Shown: one piece after another, positions 15,520 through 24,672 of the stretch
Layout of the letters: every line of letters begins with the position of its first letter
Position numbering within the stretch: position 1 is the first letter of the stretch
Source: Janthinobacterium silvisoli
Lineage (GTDB): Bacteria; Pseudomonadota; Gammaproteobacteria; Burkholderiales; Burkholderiaceae_D
NCBI RefSeq assembly: GCF_014200725.1
Contig: NZ_JACHCL010000001.1
Span: 806,001 to 870,000, forward strand
Reading direction: 5' to 3'
Length of the DNA stretch: 64,000 nucleotides
Program-made: the position numbers and the translations under genes
Notes under the pieces: generated by a model
The model's database searches: none
What the model was told of the DNA's origin: nothing
Seen by the model: the letters and a program-made list of their open reading frames with translations, nothing else

Positions 15520-16755
15520 TTATGCCTTTTGCAGCGCCACGGCACGTGTCTTGCCCCCCACGCCCACGGCCGTGGCGATCGCCAGCGCCTGAAACACACC
15601 GATAAATACGAATACCAGAGCGGGATGATCGCCATCCATCAGCGCGCCAAACAGCAAGGGACCGACGGCCAGGCCACTATCGAGACCGGAGTAAACCACG
15701 CCATACACGCGCCCGGTGGCGTTTTTCGGCGCCGCCGCCCGTATCATCAGGTCGCGCGACGGCCCCGCTACGCCGGAAGTGAGGCCAATGGCGCCCATCA
15801 GCACCACGGCAGCCCAGGCCGGCACCGCCGCCAGCGCCAGCAGCACGGCCAGTATGGCGGCTGCCGAAAAGGCTATCGCCACATTGCGGTCCGGCTGCTT
15901 GCTGCGCGCGCCGACCACGCCGCCGGCCGCCATACCCACCGCCGAGGCCAGCATATATGCCGTGTAGGCGCTGGTGGCCAGGGGCAAGCTCATGTTGTAC
16001 AGCTTGACCAGGGCCACGCTGGCAAAGCTCTGGATACCGCCCAGGGCGATCGCGGTAATGAAGAAAAAGGCAAAGCACATCCACACGGCCGGCAGGCGCA
16101 GGAAGTCGAGCGTGCCCTCGCCGCTGGCTAGCTGGCCCGGCGCCGCTTTTTTCACGGGTTCAGGACGGATGGCGTGGCGGTTCAGGAACAGGACCAGCAG
16201 AACGAAAAAAGGCAGTACCGCCGCGCACTGCAGCGCGATTCGCCAGTCATAGTGGCTGGCGACATAGGTCATGAACAGCGGCGCCAGGGCCCAGCCGATA
16301 TTGCCGCTGATACCGTGCATGGAAAAACCGTAGGCCACGCGGGCCGGCGAGACGCGCTGGTTGAGGATCGTGTAGTCGGCCGGGTGGAATACGCTGTTGC
16401 CCGTGCCGGCCAGCATGGCGCCCAGCATCAGCGCCGTGTAGCTTTGCGCGTGTGCCAGCGCCAGCGCCGATAGACCCAGCAAAAAGATGCCGGAACACAA
16501 CACGGCGCGCGCGCCGAAACGGTCGACCACGAAGCCGGCCAGCGCCTGTCCCACGCCCGAGATGACGAAGAACACCGTCATCAGCAAGCCCAGTTCCGCA
16601 TACGACAGGTTGAAGGCAGGCTTGAGCCAGACGAACAGGGCCGCCAGGATCAAATGGTAAAAATGCGAGACGCCGTGCGCCAGGCCAACCAGGCTGATGA
16701 CGCGGACGTCGCTGGCGAAGTTGCCATCGGGAGAGTTGCTAGTTGTTGTTATCAT
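15520..16755 (-). CDS. MFS transporter, fosmidomycin-resistance (Fsr)-like
   Basis: A 411-residue inner-membrane transporter with 12 predicted segments. The opening SLVGLAHGVSHFYHLILAALFVWLK and the segment GTGNSVFHPADYTIL are hallmarks of the Fsr branch of the major facilitator superfamily; SMHGISGNIGWALAPL is also typical. I chose the ATG at 16755 over the longer frame to 16797. It is divergent from an AraC-type regulator whose ATG is 101 bases away, which is the likely controller. Substrates of Fsr-like pumps vary (fosmidomycin, and aromatic or sugar derivatives), so no substrate is assigned. Confidence 0.85.
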   Translation of the reverse strand: MITTTSNSPDGNFASDVRVISLVGLAHGVSHFYHLILAALFVWLKPAFNLSYAELGLLMTVFFVISGVGQALAGFVVDRFGARAVLCSGIFLLGLSALALAHAQSYTALMLGAMLAGTGNSVFHPADYTILNQRVSPARVAYGFSMHGISGNIGWALAPLFMTYVASHYDWRIALQCAAVLPFFVLLVLFLNRHAIRPEPVKKAAPGQLASGEGTLDFLRLPAVWMCFAFFFITAIALGGIQSFASVALVKLYNMSLPLATSAYTAYMLASAVGMAAGGVVGARSKQPDRNVAIAFSAAAILAVLLALAAVPAWAAVVLMGAIGLTSGVAGPSRDLMIRAAAPKNATGRVYGVVYSGLDSGLAVGPLLFGALMDGDHPALVFVFIGVFQALAIATAVGVGGKTRAVALQKA

Positions 16756-16855
16756 GTCATACCCTGTTTTATACTTGATGCCATCTAGTGTATGCAAAAT
16801 ACCATCGTCTGTTTTTCACCAACATGACATCATTTATCGAATTAAGGTCAAACTG

Positions 16856-17656
16856 ATGGGTGTACCCGTGCTTCACCATACGCGCATGTGCCCGCCACGC
16901 GAGGCGCCCAGCGCCGCCATTCCCGTGACGATGATCGCGCGCGATCTGCAGCCTGACGAATTTCTCTCGCCGCACTCCCACCCCTGGGGACAGGTCACTT
17001 ATGCGCTTGAAGGCGTGCTGCGCATTACGGCACTGAACAGCAGCTGGGTGTTGCCGCCCATGCGCGCCATCTGGATCGCGCCCCACGTCGAGCATGAAGT
17101 GACGATACTGGAAAAAACCCGGCTGCGGCCGCTGTGCATTTTTGCCGCGCGCGCGCCGTTTGCGGGCCGCGATTGCCAGGTGCTGGAAGTGTCGAATCTG
17201 CTACGCCAGCTGATCATCTCGCTGGAACAGCTGGACCCGGGCCAGGAACCGGCGCGCGAAGCCTTGCTGGCCGAGCTGATACTCGATGAATTGTCGCGCT
17301 CCAGCACGCGCCCCATCCGCGTGCCCTTGCCCAGCGACAAACGCCTGAAAACCCTGTGCGGCAACCTGATCGACAAGCCCGGCTCGCCTTTGACACTGGA
17401 GCAATGGGCGCAAGTGGTGGGCGCCTCGGAACGTACCCTGGCGCGCTTGTTTGAACGGGAGTTGGGATTAAGTTTTGGCCAATGGCGCCAGCAAGTGCGC
17501 CTGGCCCACGCCGCTCCGATGATCGCGCGCGGCGTGCCCTTGTCGCAGGTAGCCGAAGAACTGGGCTACGCCAGCCAGTCGGCGTTTTCCGCCATGTTCA
17601 AGAAGACCTTCGGCAGTTCGCCGACGGCCTTCTTTGGAAAGAGCGTGCAGGGCTAA
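16856..17656 (+). CDS. AraC-family regulator with cupin sensor domain
   Basis: A 266-residue regulator. The N-terminal half is an AraC-type cupin (SPHSHPWGQVTYALEGVLRI, then HVEHEVTI), and the C-terminal half has the two helix-turn-helix units (LTLEQWAQVVGASERTLARL and VPLSQVAEELGYASQSAFSA) with the family ending FKKTFGSSPTAFF. I chose the ATG at 16856 (MGVPVLHH), because the longer frame reads back into the divergent transporter gene. The first-helix wording ASERTLARLFERELG is common in regulators of adjacent MFS pumps. It ends 10 bases before the convergent fliD stop. Confidence 0.87.
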   Translation: MGVPVLHHTRMCPPREAPSAAIPVTMIARDLQPDEFLSPHSHPWGQVTYALEGVLRITALNSSWVLPPMRAIWIAPHVEHEVTILEKTRLRPLCIFAARAPFAGRDCQVLEVSNLLRQLIISLEQLDPGQEPAREALLAELILDELSRSSTRPIRVPLPSDKRLKTLCGNLIDKPGSPLTLEQWAQVVGASERTLARLFERELGLSFGQWRQQVRLAHAAPMIARGVPLSQVAEELGYASQSAFSAMFKKTFGSSPTAFFGKSVQG

Positions 17657-17666
17657 ATCGGCTGTA

Positions 17667-19040
17667 TCAAGCCATAAAGTCAAACAGGGAATTCTTGCCC
17701 GTATAACCTGGCAGGGCCGAATTGCTGCCCATCTGCTCCTGCGCCGTGTAAGCTTTGACCAGCGCCTGGGCCTGCGCCGTCAATGCCTTGGCCAGTACGG
17801 CTTTCTTGTTGGTCAGGGTAGTGATGTCCTTGCCAACGGTCAGTTGCTCCTTGCGCAGAACACTGGTCTCACCCGTCAATTCTCCGATCTTGCTATTGAA
17901 CTGGTCGGCCACACCCTTGCCATCGTTGGTAAACAGCTTGCTGACGGCGTCAGGATCGGCAGCGACGGCCGCCTTGAGCTTAGCCTCGTCCAGCACCAGC
18001 TCGCCATTCTTGCCGAGCGTAACACCTGCGCTGCTCAGCACCGACGATGGCACGCCCGTGCTGGCCGTGCGCAATACTTGTTCTAGTTGCGACTTGACCT
18101 GTCCCAGGGCCGTGTCCGATTTCAGACCGCCTTGCTGCAAGCTTTGCAGCTTGGTGTTGAGCTCGTTGTAGGCATTCACGAAACTGGCCACATTGGTGGC
18201 GATCTGGCTACTGTCCTTGGCGACGACGAGGTCGGTAATGCCAGTCGATTTGAGCTCGACGGTGGTGCCGTCAACGGCCGTCGTCAAGGTATTGCTGGCG
18301 CTCTTGATATCCTTGCCGTCCACCGTGACCAGCGCATCCTGTGCGGCGGCTGTTTGCTGCAAACCCTTATTGGCGCCCGGCGCGTACGACACCAGGTTGC
18401 TGACGGACGCGTCGCCCGTCACGCTGATGCGCATGCTGTTGTCGGCGCCGCTCTTGCCATTGATGGCCAGCGCATAGCCGTCGGCATTTTTCACCACGCT
18501 GGCATCCACGCCGGCCTGCTTCAAAGCGGCGGCGATGCCGTCCAGGCTATTGTTGCTGCTATCGATGGTCACTGCAATGAGCTTGCCGCCACCGGCCGTG
18601 AACTGCTTGCCGTCTTCGCTGCCCAATTCGATCTTGATCTGCGTCGGCGCGCCCGTGCCGATGGCGGCGGAAGACGATTTCTGCGCCCCGCTGAGCAGGG
18701 TTTGCCCTTGCGCCAGCTGCTTGACGTTCATTTCGTAGGTACCGCTGACAGCCTTGTCGGTGGTGGTGGCGCTGACCACGCCCGGCTTGCTGGACGTGGC
18801 CGAGGTGGCCAGGCCGCTGCCGGCCATGCTCTTGGCGATGGTCTGGAATTTGGCCAGCGCCGATTGCAGCTGGCCCAGGCCGGAAAACTTGGCTTGATCC
18901 TTGGCCAGGGTGGTGTTGAGTTTGACGACGCCCGTATTTTGCGATTGCATCTGGCGCTCCACCTTGGCGTAGACATCGGCCGATGGCGATGCCTGCGTGT
19001 TATTGGTGTAGACCTTGCTGTTGATCGTGGAATTAAACAT
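17667..19040 (-). CDS. fliD: Flagellar filament capping protein FliD (HAP2)
   Basis: A 457-residue protein that caps the growing flagellar filament and guides flagellin insertion. The N-terminal domain shows VVKLNTTLAKDQAKFSGLGQLQSALAKF and the FliD_N pattern GTYEMNVKQLAQGQ. The C-terminal domain carries SFVNAYNELNTKLQSL and ends in a heptad-rich coiled coil (TTLTNKKAVLAKALTAQAQALVKAYTAQEQM), as in FliD. I chose the ATG at 19040 (MFNSTINSKVYTNN). Alanine, threonine and lysine are abundant and cysteine is absent, as expected for an exported flagellar protein. No fliC, fliS or fliT lies nearby, which is unusual; it could be one of two fliD genes. Confidence 0.88.
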   Translation of the reverse strand: MFNSTINSKVYTNNTQASPSADVYAKVERQMQSQNTGVVKLNTTLAKDQAKFSGLGQLQSALAKFQTIAKSMAGSGLATSATSSKPGVVSATTTDKAVSGTYEMNVKQLAQGQTLLSGAQKSSSAAIGTGAPTQIKIELGSEDGKQFTAGGGKLIAVTIDSSNNSLDGIAAALKQAGVDASVVKNADGYALAINGKSGADNSMRISVTGDASVSNLVSYAPGANKGLQQTAAAQDALVTVDGKDIKSASNTLTTAVDGTTVELKSTGITDLVVAKDSSQIATNVASFVNAYNELNTKLQSLQQGGLKSDTALGQVKSQLEQVLRTASTGVPSSVLSSAGVTLGKNGELVLDEAKLKAAVAADPDAVSKLFTNDGKGVADQFNSKIGELTGETSVLRKEQLTVGKDITTLTNKKAVLAKALTAQAQALVKAYTAQEQMGSNSALPGYTGKNSLFDFMA

Positions 19041-19230
19041 GGTGGGCGTCCTGTATGTCCGGGTATGGCCAGATATAGCCTGTAAAGGGGGCACGCGGTA
19101 CACTGCATGACCACATCTCTTCTGGTTGATTATTATGCAGCATGGCTAATATATCAAAACAGCGAACAGAGCCGTATTTTGCGCCCTGCAAACCCATTGC
19201 ACCTGTCCTTACACGCTGATGACATCCATC

Positions 19231-19551
19231 TTAGCGCATAAACTTGGAAATGGCGCTCATGACCGCCATGTCCAGATGCAAGAAAGTCAATCCTACCTTG
19301 AAGCCTGCGCTGCTGAAAATACAATGCGAAACAGCGGTGCGGGCTTCGATGATTTGCGCCTTGCCTTCAAGAAATAACTCAAACAGCACCTTGCCCTGCT
19401 TGCCTGCCGGTACCGGTTCAGTCACCACGGCCGACATGCCGCCCGGCCCGACATCGAGGGTACGCGCCGCTACCGGCCCCGCACCATCCATGATCAACAT
19501 TGCCCTGGTACGTAAAATCTTGCGTGCGCCCTGCCTTTGCTCTACTGACAC
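19231..19551 (-). CDS. PilZ-domain protein
   Basis: A 106-residue single-domain PilZ protein, expected to bind cyclic di-GMP and act on motility or surface traits. The arginine-rich N-terminus EQRQGARKILRTRAML and the later RTLDVGPGGMSAVV match the two binding motifs (RxxxR and D/NxSxxG, the latter here with Gly for Ser). It is followed by beta-strands AVSHCIFSSAGFKVGLTFL. It lies upstream of fliD on the same strand, 190 bases apart, which fits a role in flagellar control. The substituted second motif may weaken binding. Confidence 0.8.
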   Translation of the reverse strand: MSVEQRQGARKILRTRAMLIMDGAGPVAARTLDVGPGGMSAVVTEPVPAGKQGKVLFELFLEGKAQIIEARTAVSHCIFSSAGFKVGLTFLHLDMAVMSAISKFMR

Positions 19552-19685
19552 TGTATTCCGCTTCTCTATCTATCGATTCATCTGTATTTCGACGCCCATA
19601 TGCTACGCGAAATGTCGGGCGATATTATAGTTCCAAATGACTCGGCTTGCCGCCCGGCCACATGGCCTGCCCAGCCATAGCGTGT

Positions 19686-21062
19686 TTATTCGTGATCGCG
19701 CAGCTTGTTGAACGCTTCGTCAATACGCTCGACAGCAATCACCTTGATGCCTTCGATTGCCTGTTTGGGCAAATTCGACTTCGGGATCATGGCCAAGGTA
19801 AAACCCAGCTTGGCCGCTTCGCGCAAGCGCTCCTGCCCGCGCGGCGCAGGCCGGATTTCACCGGCCAGGCCCACCTCGCCAAACACCACCAAGCCGCGCG
19901 GCAACGGTTTATTGCGCATCGACGAGTTAATTGCCAGCAACACGGCCAGGTCGGCCGCCGGTTCGGTGATTTTCACGCCACCGACCGCATTGATGAATAC
20001 ATCCTGGTCAAACGCAGCAATACCCGCATGGCGGTGCGCCACGGCCAGCAGCATCGCCAGCCGGTTTTGTTCCAGGCCCACCGACAAGCGCCGCGCATTG
20101 GGCAAATGACTGGTGTCGACCAGGGCCTGGATTTCCACCAGCAGCGGGCGCGTCCCCTCCTGTGTCACCATCACGCAGGAGCCGGGGACCTGATTATCAT
20201 GCTGCGACAAAAATAGCGCGGAAGGATTCGATACGCCCTTCAAGCCTTTTTCCGTCATGGCGAACACGCCTAACTCATTAACGGCGCCAAAACGGTTTTT
20301 AATAGCCCTCACCAGACGAAAACTGGAATGGGCGTCGCCCTCGAAGTACAGCACCGTGTCGACGATGTGTTCCAGCACGCGCGGGCCGGCCAGCGCGCCC
20401 TCTTTCGTCACGTGGCCCACCAAAATAATCGTCACGCCCGTCTGCTTGGCCGCGCGCGTCAATTGCGCCGCGCATTCACGCACTTGCGCCACGGAACCTG
20501 GCGCCGAACTCAAGGCATCTGAATACACGGTCTGGATCGAGTCGATTACCACCACTTCCGGCTTTAAATCAGCCAGGGTGGCGAGGATTTTTTCCAGCTG
20601 GATCTCGGCCTGCAGTTTCAATTCCTTGGCGTCGATCACCAGGCGCTTGGCGCGCAAGGCGATCTGCGCGCCCGATTCCTCGCCGCTGACATACAGCACG
20701 CGCTTCTGGTGCGACATGTTCGCCAGCGCCTGCAGCAGCAGGGTCGACTTGCCGATACCGGGGTCGCCACCGATCAGCACCACGCCACCAGCCACCATGC
20801 CGCCGCCCAGCACCCTGTCGAATTCTTCGATGCCGGTGCCGAAACGGGGCACGTCGATGGCGTCGATATCATCGAGCGACAGCACGGGCGCCGTCTGCGC
20901 CAGCGACATATGCTGGGGATTCGAATAGCGGTTGTTGCCGCCCGTCTCGGGCACGGTTTCCACCATGGTATTCCATTGATTGCAAGAGGTACATTGCCCC
21001 ATCCATTTATTACTGATGGCGCCGCAATCGCTGCAAGTGTAGGTGGTTTTGACTTTTGCCAT
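19686..21062 (-). CDS. radA: DNA repair protein RadA (Sms)
   Basis: A 458-residue RecA-related ATPase that promotes branch migration in recombinational repair and natural transformation. Domain order is complete: an N-terminal zinc finger (C10, C13, C24, C27), RecA core with Walker A GGDPGIGKST (98-107), the RadA-specific KNRFG motif in the middle, and a C-terminal Lon-protease-like domain (LPRGLVVFGEVGLAGEIRP). The length equals that of E. coli RadA (460). It is next to alr and near lplT, a gene order I associate with betaproteobacteria. Confidence 0.96.
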   Translation of the reverse strand: MAKVKTTYTCSDCGAISNKWMGQCTSCNQWNTMVETVPETGGNNRYSNPQHMSLAQTAPVLSLDDIDAIDVPRFGTGIEEFDRVLGGGMVAGGVVLIGGDPGIGKSTLLLQALANMSHQKRVLYVSGEESGAQIALRAKRLVIDAKELKLQAEIQLEKILATLADLKPEVVVIDSIQTVYSDALSSAPGSVAQVRECAAQLTRAAKQTGVTIILVGHVTKEGALAGPRVLEHIVDTVLYFEGDAHSSFRLVRAIKNRFGAVNELGVFAMTEKGLKGVSNPSALFLSQHDNQVPGSCVMVTQEGTRPLLVEIQALVDTSHLPNARRLSVGLEQNRLAMLLAVAHRHAGIAAFDQDVFINAVGGVKITEPAADLAVLLAINSSMRNKPLPRGLVVFGEVGLAGEIRPAPRGQERLREAAKLGFTLAMIPKSNLPKQAIEGIKVIAVERIDEAFNKLRDHE

Positions 21063-21155
21063 GGTGTGCTGTGCTCGGGTAGGAGTGAAAATAGCTGTTT
21101 ATACATACAGTACCCTCACAGTATATACAAACAGTCCCCGCAGGTCACGTCTGGA

Positions 21156-22235
21156 TCACGCCTCGATCACGGGAACGCGCGGCGCCAGCGCGCACATCAG
21201 CTCATAGCCTATGGTGCCGGCAGCACGCGCCACCTCATCGATCGGCATACCCTCGCCCCACAGGATGACATGACTCCCCACCCGGGCGCCCGGCACTTGC
21301 GTCAGATCAACCATCAGCATATCCATCGACACCCGGCCAATCAGGCCCGTGCGCACGCCGTCCACCAGCACCGGCGTACCCTCCGGCGCGTGGCGCGGGT
21401 AGCCATCGGCATAACCGCAAGCCACCACGCCCACCTTGACGGGGCCGCCCGCTTCATAACGGCTGCCATAACCGACCACCTCGCCGGCAACGATCTCCTG
21501 GATGCCGATGATGCGGCTGCGCAAGGTCATGGTGGGACGCAAATCAAAATCGAGCGCGGGAGTTGTGCTGGGCGTGCCGCCATATAACATGATGCCGGGC
21601 CGCACCCAGTCGCTATCGAGCTGGTGCAGCAGCACGCCCGCCGAATTCGATACGCTGCGCGGCAAAGGGTCTGCGATGGTGGCCGCGCCCGCCTCGAAGC
21701 GCTCCATCTGCTCTTCCATGGGCAGATGGGCAGGCGCAGCCTCGTCGGCATTGGCGAAATGCGTCATCAAGGTAATCGTGCCAACCCAGGGTATGGCGCG
21801 CAAGCGCGCGTAGGCGGCGCCCACCGCTTGCGGCGTAAAACCGAGGCGGTTCATGCCCGTGTTCATTTTCAGATGGACATCGACGGTGGCCGGCAAGCGG
21901 GCCTCTTCCAGCAGAGCGATCTGTTCCAGGCTATGCACGGTGCCGTTGAGGCCATACTCAGCCATGGCGAGCAAGTCATCGGCATCGAAAAAACCTTCCA
22001 GCATTAATATTGACTTGCTCCAGCCCCAGGCGCGCAGGCGCAGCGCGTAATCGAATTCCACCAGGGCAAGCCCGTCGGCTTCGGCAAAACCGCGCATCGC
22101 GCGCTGCAAACCGTGGCCATAGGCATCGGCTTTCACTACCGCCCACACTTTAGCGCCCCGCGCGCTGGCACGGGCGCGGGCCAGATTATGTTTCATGGCA
22201 TCCAGATGGACGGTCGCGACGATGGGCCTGGGCAT
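21156..22235 (-). CDS. alr: Alanine racemase
   Basis: A 359-residue PLP enzyme interconverting L- and D-alanine for peptidoglycan synthesis. The PLP-binding Lys35 is in VVKADAYGHG, the classical signature. The C-terminal beta domain has VGYGSRYEAG, containing the second catalytic Tyr, and the substrate-binding SMDMLMVDLT. The start at 22235 gives the family N-terminus MPRPIVATVHLDAMKHNL. Downstream on the same strand, 93 bases away, is radA. The length is normal for a DadX/Alr enzyme. Confidence 0.96.
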   Translation of the reverse strand: MPRPIVATVHLDAMKHNLARARASARGAKVWAVVKADAYGHGLQRAMRGFAEADGLALVEFDYALRLRAWGWSKSILMLEGFFDADDLLAMAEYGLNGTVHSLEQIALLEEARLPATVDVHLKMNTGMNRLGFTPQAVGAAYARLRAIPWVGTITLMTHFANADEAAPAHLPMEEQMERFEAGAATIADPLPRSVSNSAGVLLHQLDSDWVRPGIMLYGGTPSTTPALDFDLRPTMTLRSRIIGIQEIVAGEVVGYGSRYEAGGPVKVGVVACGYADGYPRHAPEGTPVLVDGVRTGLIGRVSMDMLMVDLTQVPGARVGSHVILWGEGMPIDEVARAAGTIGYELMCALAPRVPVIEA

Positions 22236-22474
22236 AAGCGTTTTCTACGGCAAGTAATAATCACCTATTTTACCGGACAGTATTGAGGGACTGCAGACCC
22301 CGCGCCAGGCAGACTCTCTCATTTACAAAATATTCATAACCATAGCTATTTTTCTACGGGAGAAAAATTAAGTCCCGCTTAGGAGACGGGCCCGCCCGGA
22401 GGGTGGCGCGAACTTGTAGGTTGTTCTTTCTTCGTGGTATAAAGCAAGCCAGATAAGATTTCAGGCACTCAAGA

Positions 22475-23737
22475 ATGAATCGTGGTTTTTATACCATCAT
22501 GGCAGCGCAGTTTTTTTCCTCGCTGGCTGATACCGCCCTCTTTTTCGTCGCCGTCGATCTATTGGTGTCCATGAATTCCCCGGCGTGGATCACGCCGCTG
22601 TTGAAATTGTCGTTCGTGCTGTTCTACGTCTTGCTGGCTGCCTTCGTCGGCGCCTTCGCTGACTCCATGCCAAAAGGCAAGGTCATGTTCATCGGCAACA
22701 TGATCAAGATCTTCGGTTGTCTCCTCGTCTTTTTCCATGTCCACCCGCTGCTGGCATACGCTATCGTCGGCTTTGGCGCAGCCGTGTATTCGCCGGCCAA
22801 GTACGGTATCCTGACGGAATTGCTGCCGCCGGAAAAACTGGTGGCGGCGAATGGCTGGATCGAAGGTTTGACGGTCAGTTCCATCATCCTCGGCACCGTG
22901 ATGGGCGGCGCGCTCGTCAGCGGCCACGTGTCGGCCATGCTGCTGTCATTCGACTTCCCGATGATCGATACGGGCATCACCACCAAGACCGAAGCGGCCC
23001 TGTGCGTGGTAGTAGGCACCTACATCCTGGCGACCCTGGCCAACCTGAAGATACCGGATACCCACTGCGTGTATCCGCACCAGGAACGCAACCCGATCAA
23101 GCTGATTTCCGATTTCGCCAATTGCTATTCCATTCTGTGGAAAGACAAGCTGGGCCAGATCACGCTGGCGGTGACGACCCTGTTCTGGGGCGCTGGCGCC
23201 ACCTTGCAACTGATCGTGCTGGAATGGGCCAAGCAATCGCTGAACATGCCGTTCGACAAGGCCACCAGCCTGGTCGGCGTGGTCGCCATCGGCGTGGCCT
23301 TTGGCGCGGTACTGTCGGCGCGCTTCATACCGCTGCGTAAGTCCTTGACCGTGATACCGCTGGGCATCGCCATGGGCGTGATCGTCATGCTGATGACGCA
23401 AGTCCATAGCGTGTGGATGGCTTACCCGATGCTGGTGCTGATCGGCGCCTTGTCCGGCTTCTTCGTGGTGCCGATGAATGCACTGCTGCAACATCGCGGC
23501 CACGTGCTGATGAGCGCAGGCCACTCAATTGCCGTGCAAAACTTCAATGAAAACCTGTCCATCCTGACCATGCTGGCCGTGTATTCCATCATGATCCGTT
23601 TGCACTTGCCGCTCAACGCCATCATCGTGCTGTTCGGCCTGTTCGTCGCCGGCACCATGTACATGATCATGCGCCGCCACAAGATGAACCAGGCCGAGCA
23701 TGATAATTTGTCCTTGATCGGCGAACAGAAGCACTAA
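22475..23737 (+). CDS. lplT: Lysophospholipid transporter LplT
   Basis: A 420-residue MFS protein of the LplT family that flips lysophospholipids, chiefly lysophosphatidylethanolamine, across the inner membrane for re-acylation. The N-terminus MNRGFYTIMAAQFFSSLADTAL and the segment YSPAKYGILTELLPPEKLVAANGWIEG are characteristic. In E. coli it is next to aas; no aas is here, and fusion to an acyltransferase is not seen. The 239-base region upstream (22236-22474) has an AT-rich tract, then a GC-rich one with several small inverted repeats, and no gene I can support. The stop overlaps that of the convergent DUF1853 gene by four bases. Confidence 0.93.
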   Translation: MNRGFYTIMAAQFFSSLADTALFFVAVDLLVSMNSPAWITPLLKLSFVLFYVLLAAFVGAFADSMPKGKVMFIGNMIKIFGCLLVFFHVHPLLAYAIVGFGAAVYSPAKYGILTELLPPEKLVAANGWIEGLTVSSIILGTVMGGALVSGHVSAMLLSFDFPMIDTGITTKTEAALCVVVGTYILATLANLKIPDTHCVYPHQERNPIKLISDFANCYSILWKDKLGQITLAVTTLFWGAGATLQLIVLEWAKQSLNMPFDKATSLVGVVAIGVAFGAVLSARFIPLRKSLTVIPLGIAMGVIVMLMTQVHSVWMAYPMLVLIGALSGFFVVPMNALLQHRGHVLMSAGHSIAVQNFNENLSILTMLAVYSIMIRLHLPLNAIIVLFGLFVAGTMYMIMRRHKMNQAEHDNLSLIGEQKH

Positions 23738-24672
23738 TCAGGCAACGTCCCTGCCAACCTGCGGGCCGCCGCTTGCGCGGTCCAGTTTTCAGGGACGATA
23801 AATCCCCTGCTCTGCTCCACTTCCCAGCCATCGATATGCTCGACCGCCGCCACCAGCACAGGTTGCGGCAGCTCCGCCAAATGCTTGCGTAAGGCGGCTG
23901 CATCGAACACTTCCTCCTCAAGACCTTTGTACGGCGCCAGCCACTGCAACTTGGGCAAGATCACATATCGCTGATCCTGCGGTAATTGTGCTGCCGTGCA
24001 CCAGAAACCGTGTCCATGCTCGCTGGAAATGCCGTCCATGGGCGACACCTCGCCATGCTCATAAAACAGCCAGCCTTTCACCAGCGCCTGCGCCGAGGCA
24101 ACAGGCTGCGTCAGCAGGCTGAGTGCTGCTGGATGGCGCGACAAGGCTAATTGCTTGTCGATAATCTTGCGCATCTTCAAGCCCAAAGTATCGGCCAGGT
24201 TGGGGCCGATCAAGTGGTTGAAAATACCTGGATCGGGCCTGCCTTCGAGCAGATAAAACTTGGTGGCAAATTCCCAGTGCAGCAATGCGTTTCCATCGTG
24301 CAGCAGGAAATCAAATTCCCCCACCGTATCGTTGCGGTTGACCTGCACTTGCAAGCCATGGACCTGCAGCAAGCCATGCTGTTCAAAATAAAAGGCCAGC
24401 AGCTTTTCAGCATACAGGCCGAGGCGGGAATAGAATTTGGGACCAAGTGCGGTTGCCAAAGGCGAGTGGTCGTCTTGCAATGCCGCCAGCCAACTTGCAA
24501 CGGCAGGCGTCAACGGCCCCAGGCTGGCAATACGGCCGCTCCAGTGCGGGCTGGCCGGATCAAGCAGGTCGGGAGAATCGAGCAGCCAGGCCAGCGCACG
24601 TACGTGGGGATGCGTGAGATGGCCCCAGCGGGACTCGAAGCCCTGCTGGAACCGGTCAGCCGCGCCCGGCAT
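23734..24672 (-). CDS. DUF1853 family protein
   Basis: A 312-residue soluble protein of the DUF1853 family, function unknown. Features seen are the N-terminal FQQGFESRWGHLTHPHVRALAWLLDSPDLL, the segment GEFDFLLHDGNALLHWEFATKFYLL (an E-x-D-F-x-hWExxxK arrangement resembling the active sites of restriction-endonuclease-like nucleases), and NLADTLGLKMRKIIDKQLALS. I set the start at 24672, because the longer frame to 24954 only shadows the glycosylase gene. It overlaps the end of the uracil-DNA glycosylase gene by 17 bases. With tsaB and rimI this forms a run of four coupled genes, which might hint at DNA repair, but that is guesswork. Confidence 0.82.
   Translation of the reverse strand: MPGAADRFQQGFESRWGHLTHPHVRALAWLLDSPDLLDPASPHWSGRIASLGPLTPAVASWLAALQDDHSPLATALGPKFYSRLGLYAEKLLAFYFEQHGLLQVHGLQVQVNRNDTVGEFDFLLHDGNALLHWEFATKFYLLEGRPDPGIFNHLIGPNLADTLGLKMRKIIDKQLALSRHPAALSLLTQPVASAQALVKGWLFYEHGEVSPMDGISSEHGHGFWCTAAQLPQDQRYVILPKLQWLAPYKGLEEEVFDAAALRKHLAELPQPVLVAAVEHIDGWEVEQSRGFIVPENWTAQAAARRLAGTLPD

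Noticed and set aside
22236..22474. Structured leader or riboswitch before lplT
   Set aside because: Several small inverted repeats exist in the GC-rich part, but I match them to no known RNA class and cannot support a feature.
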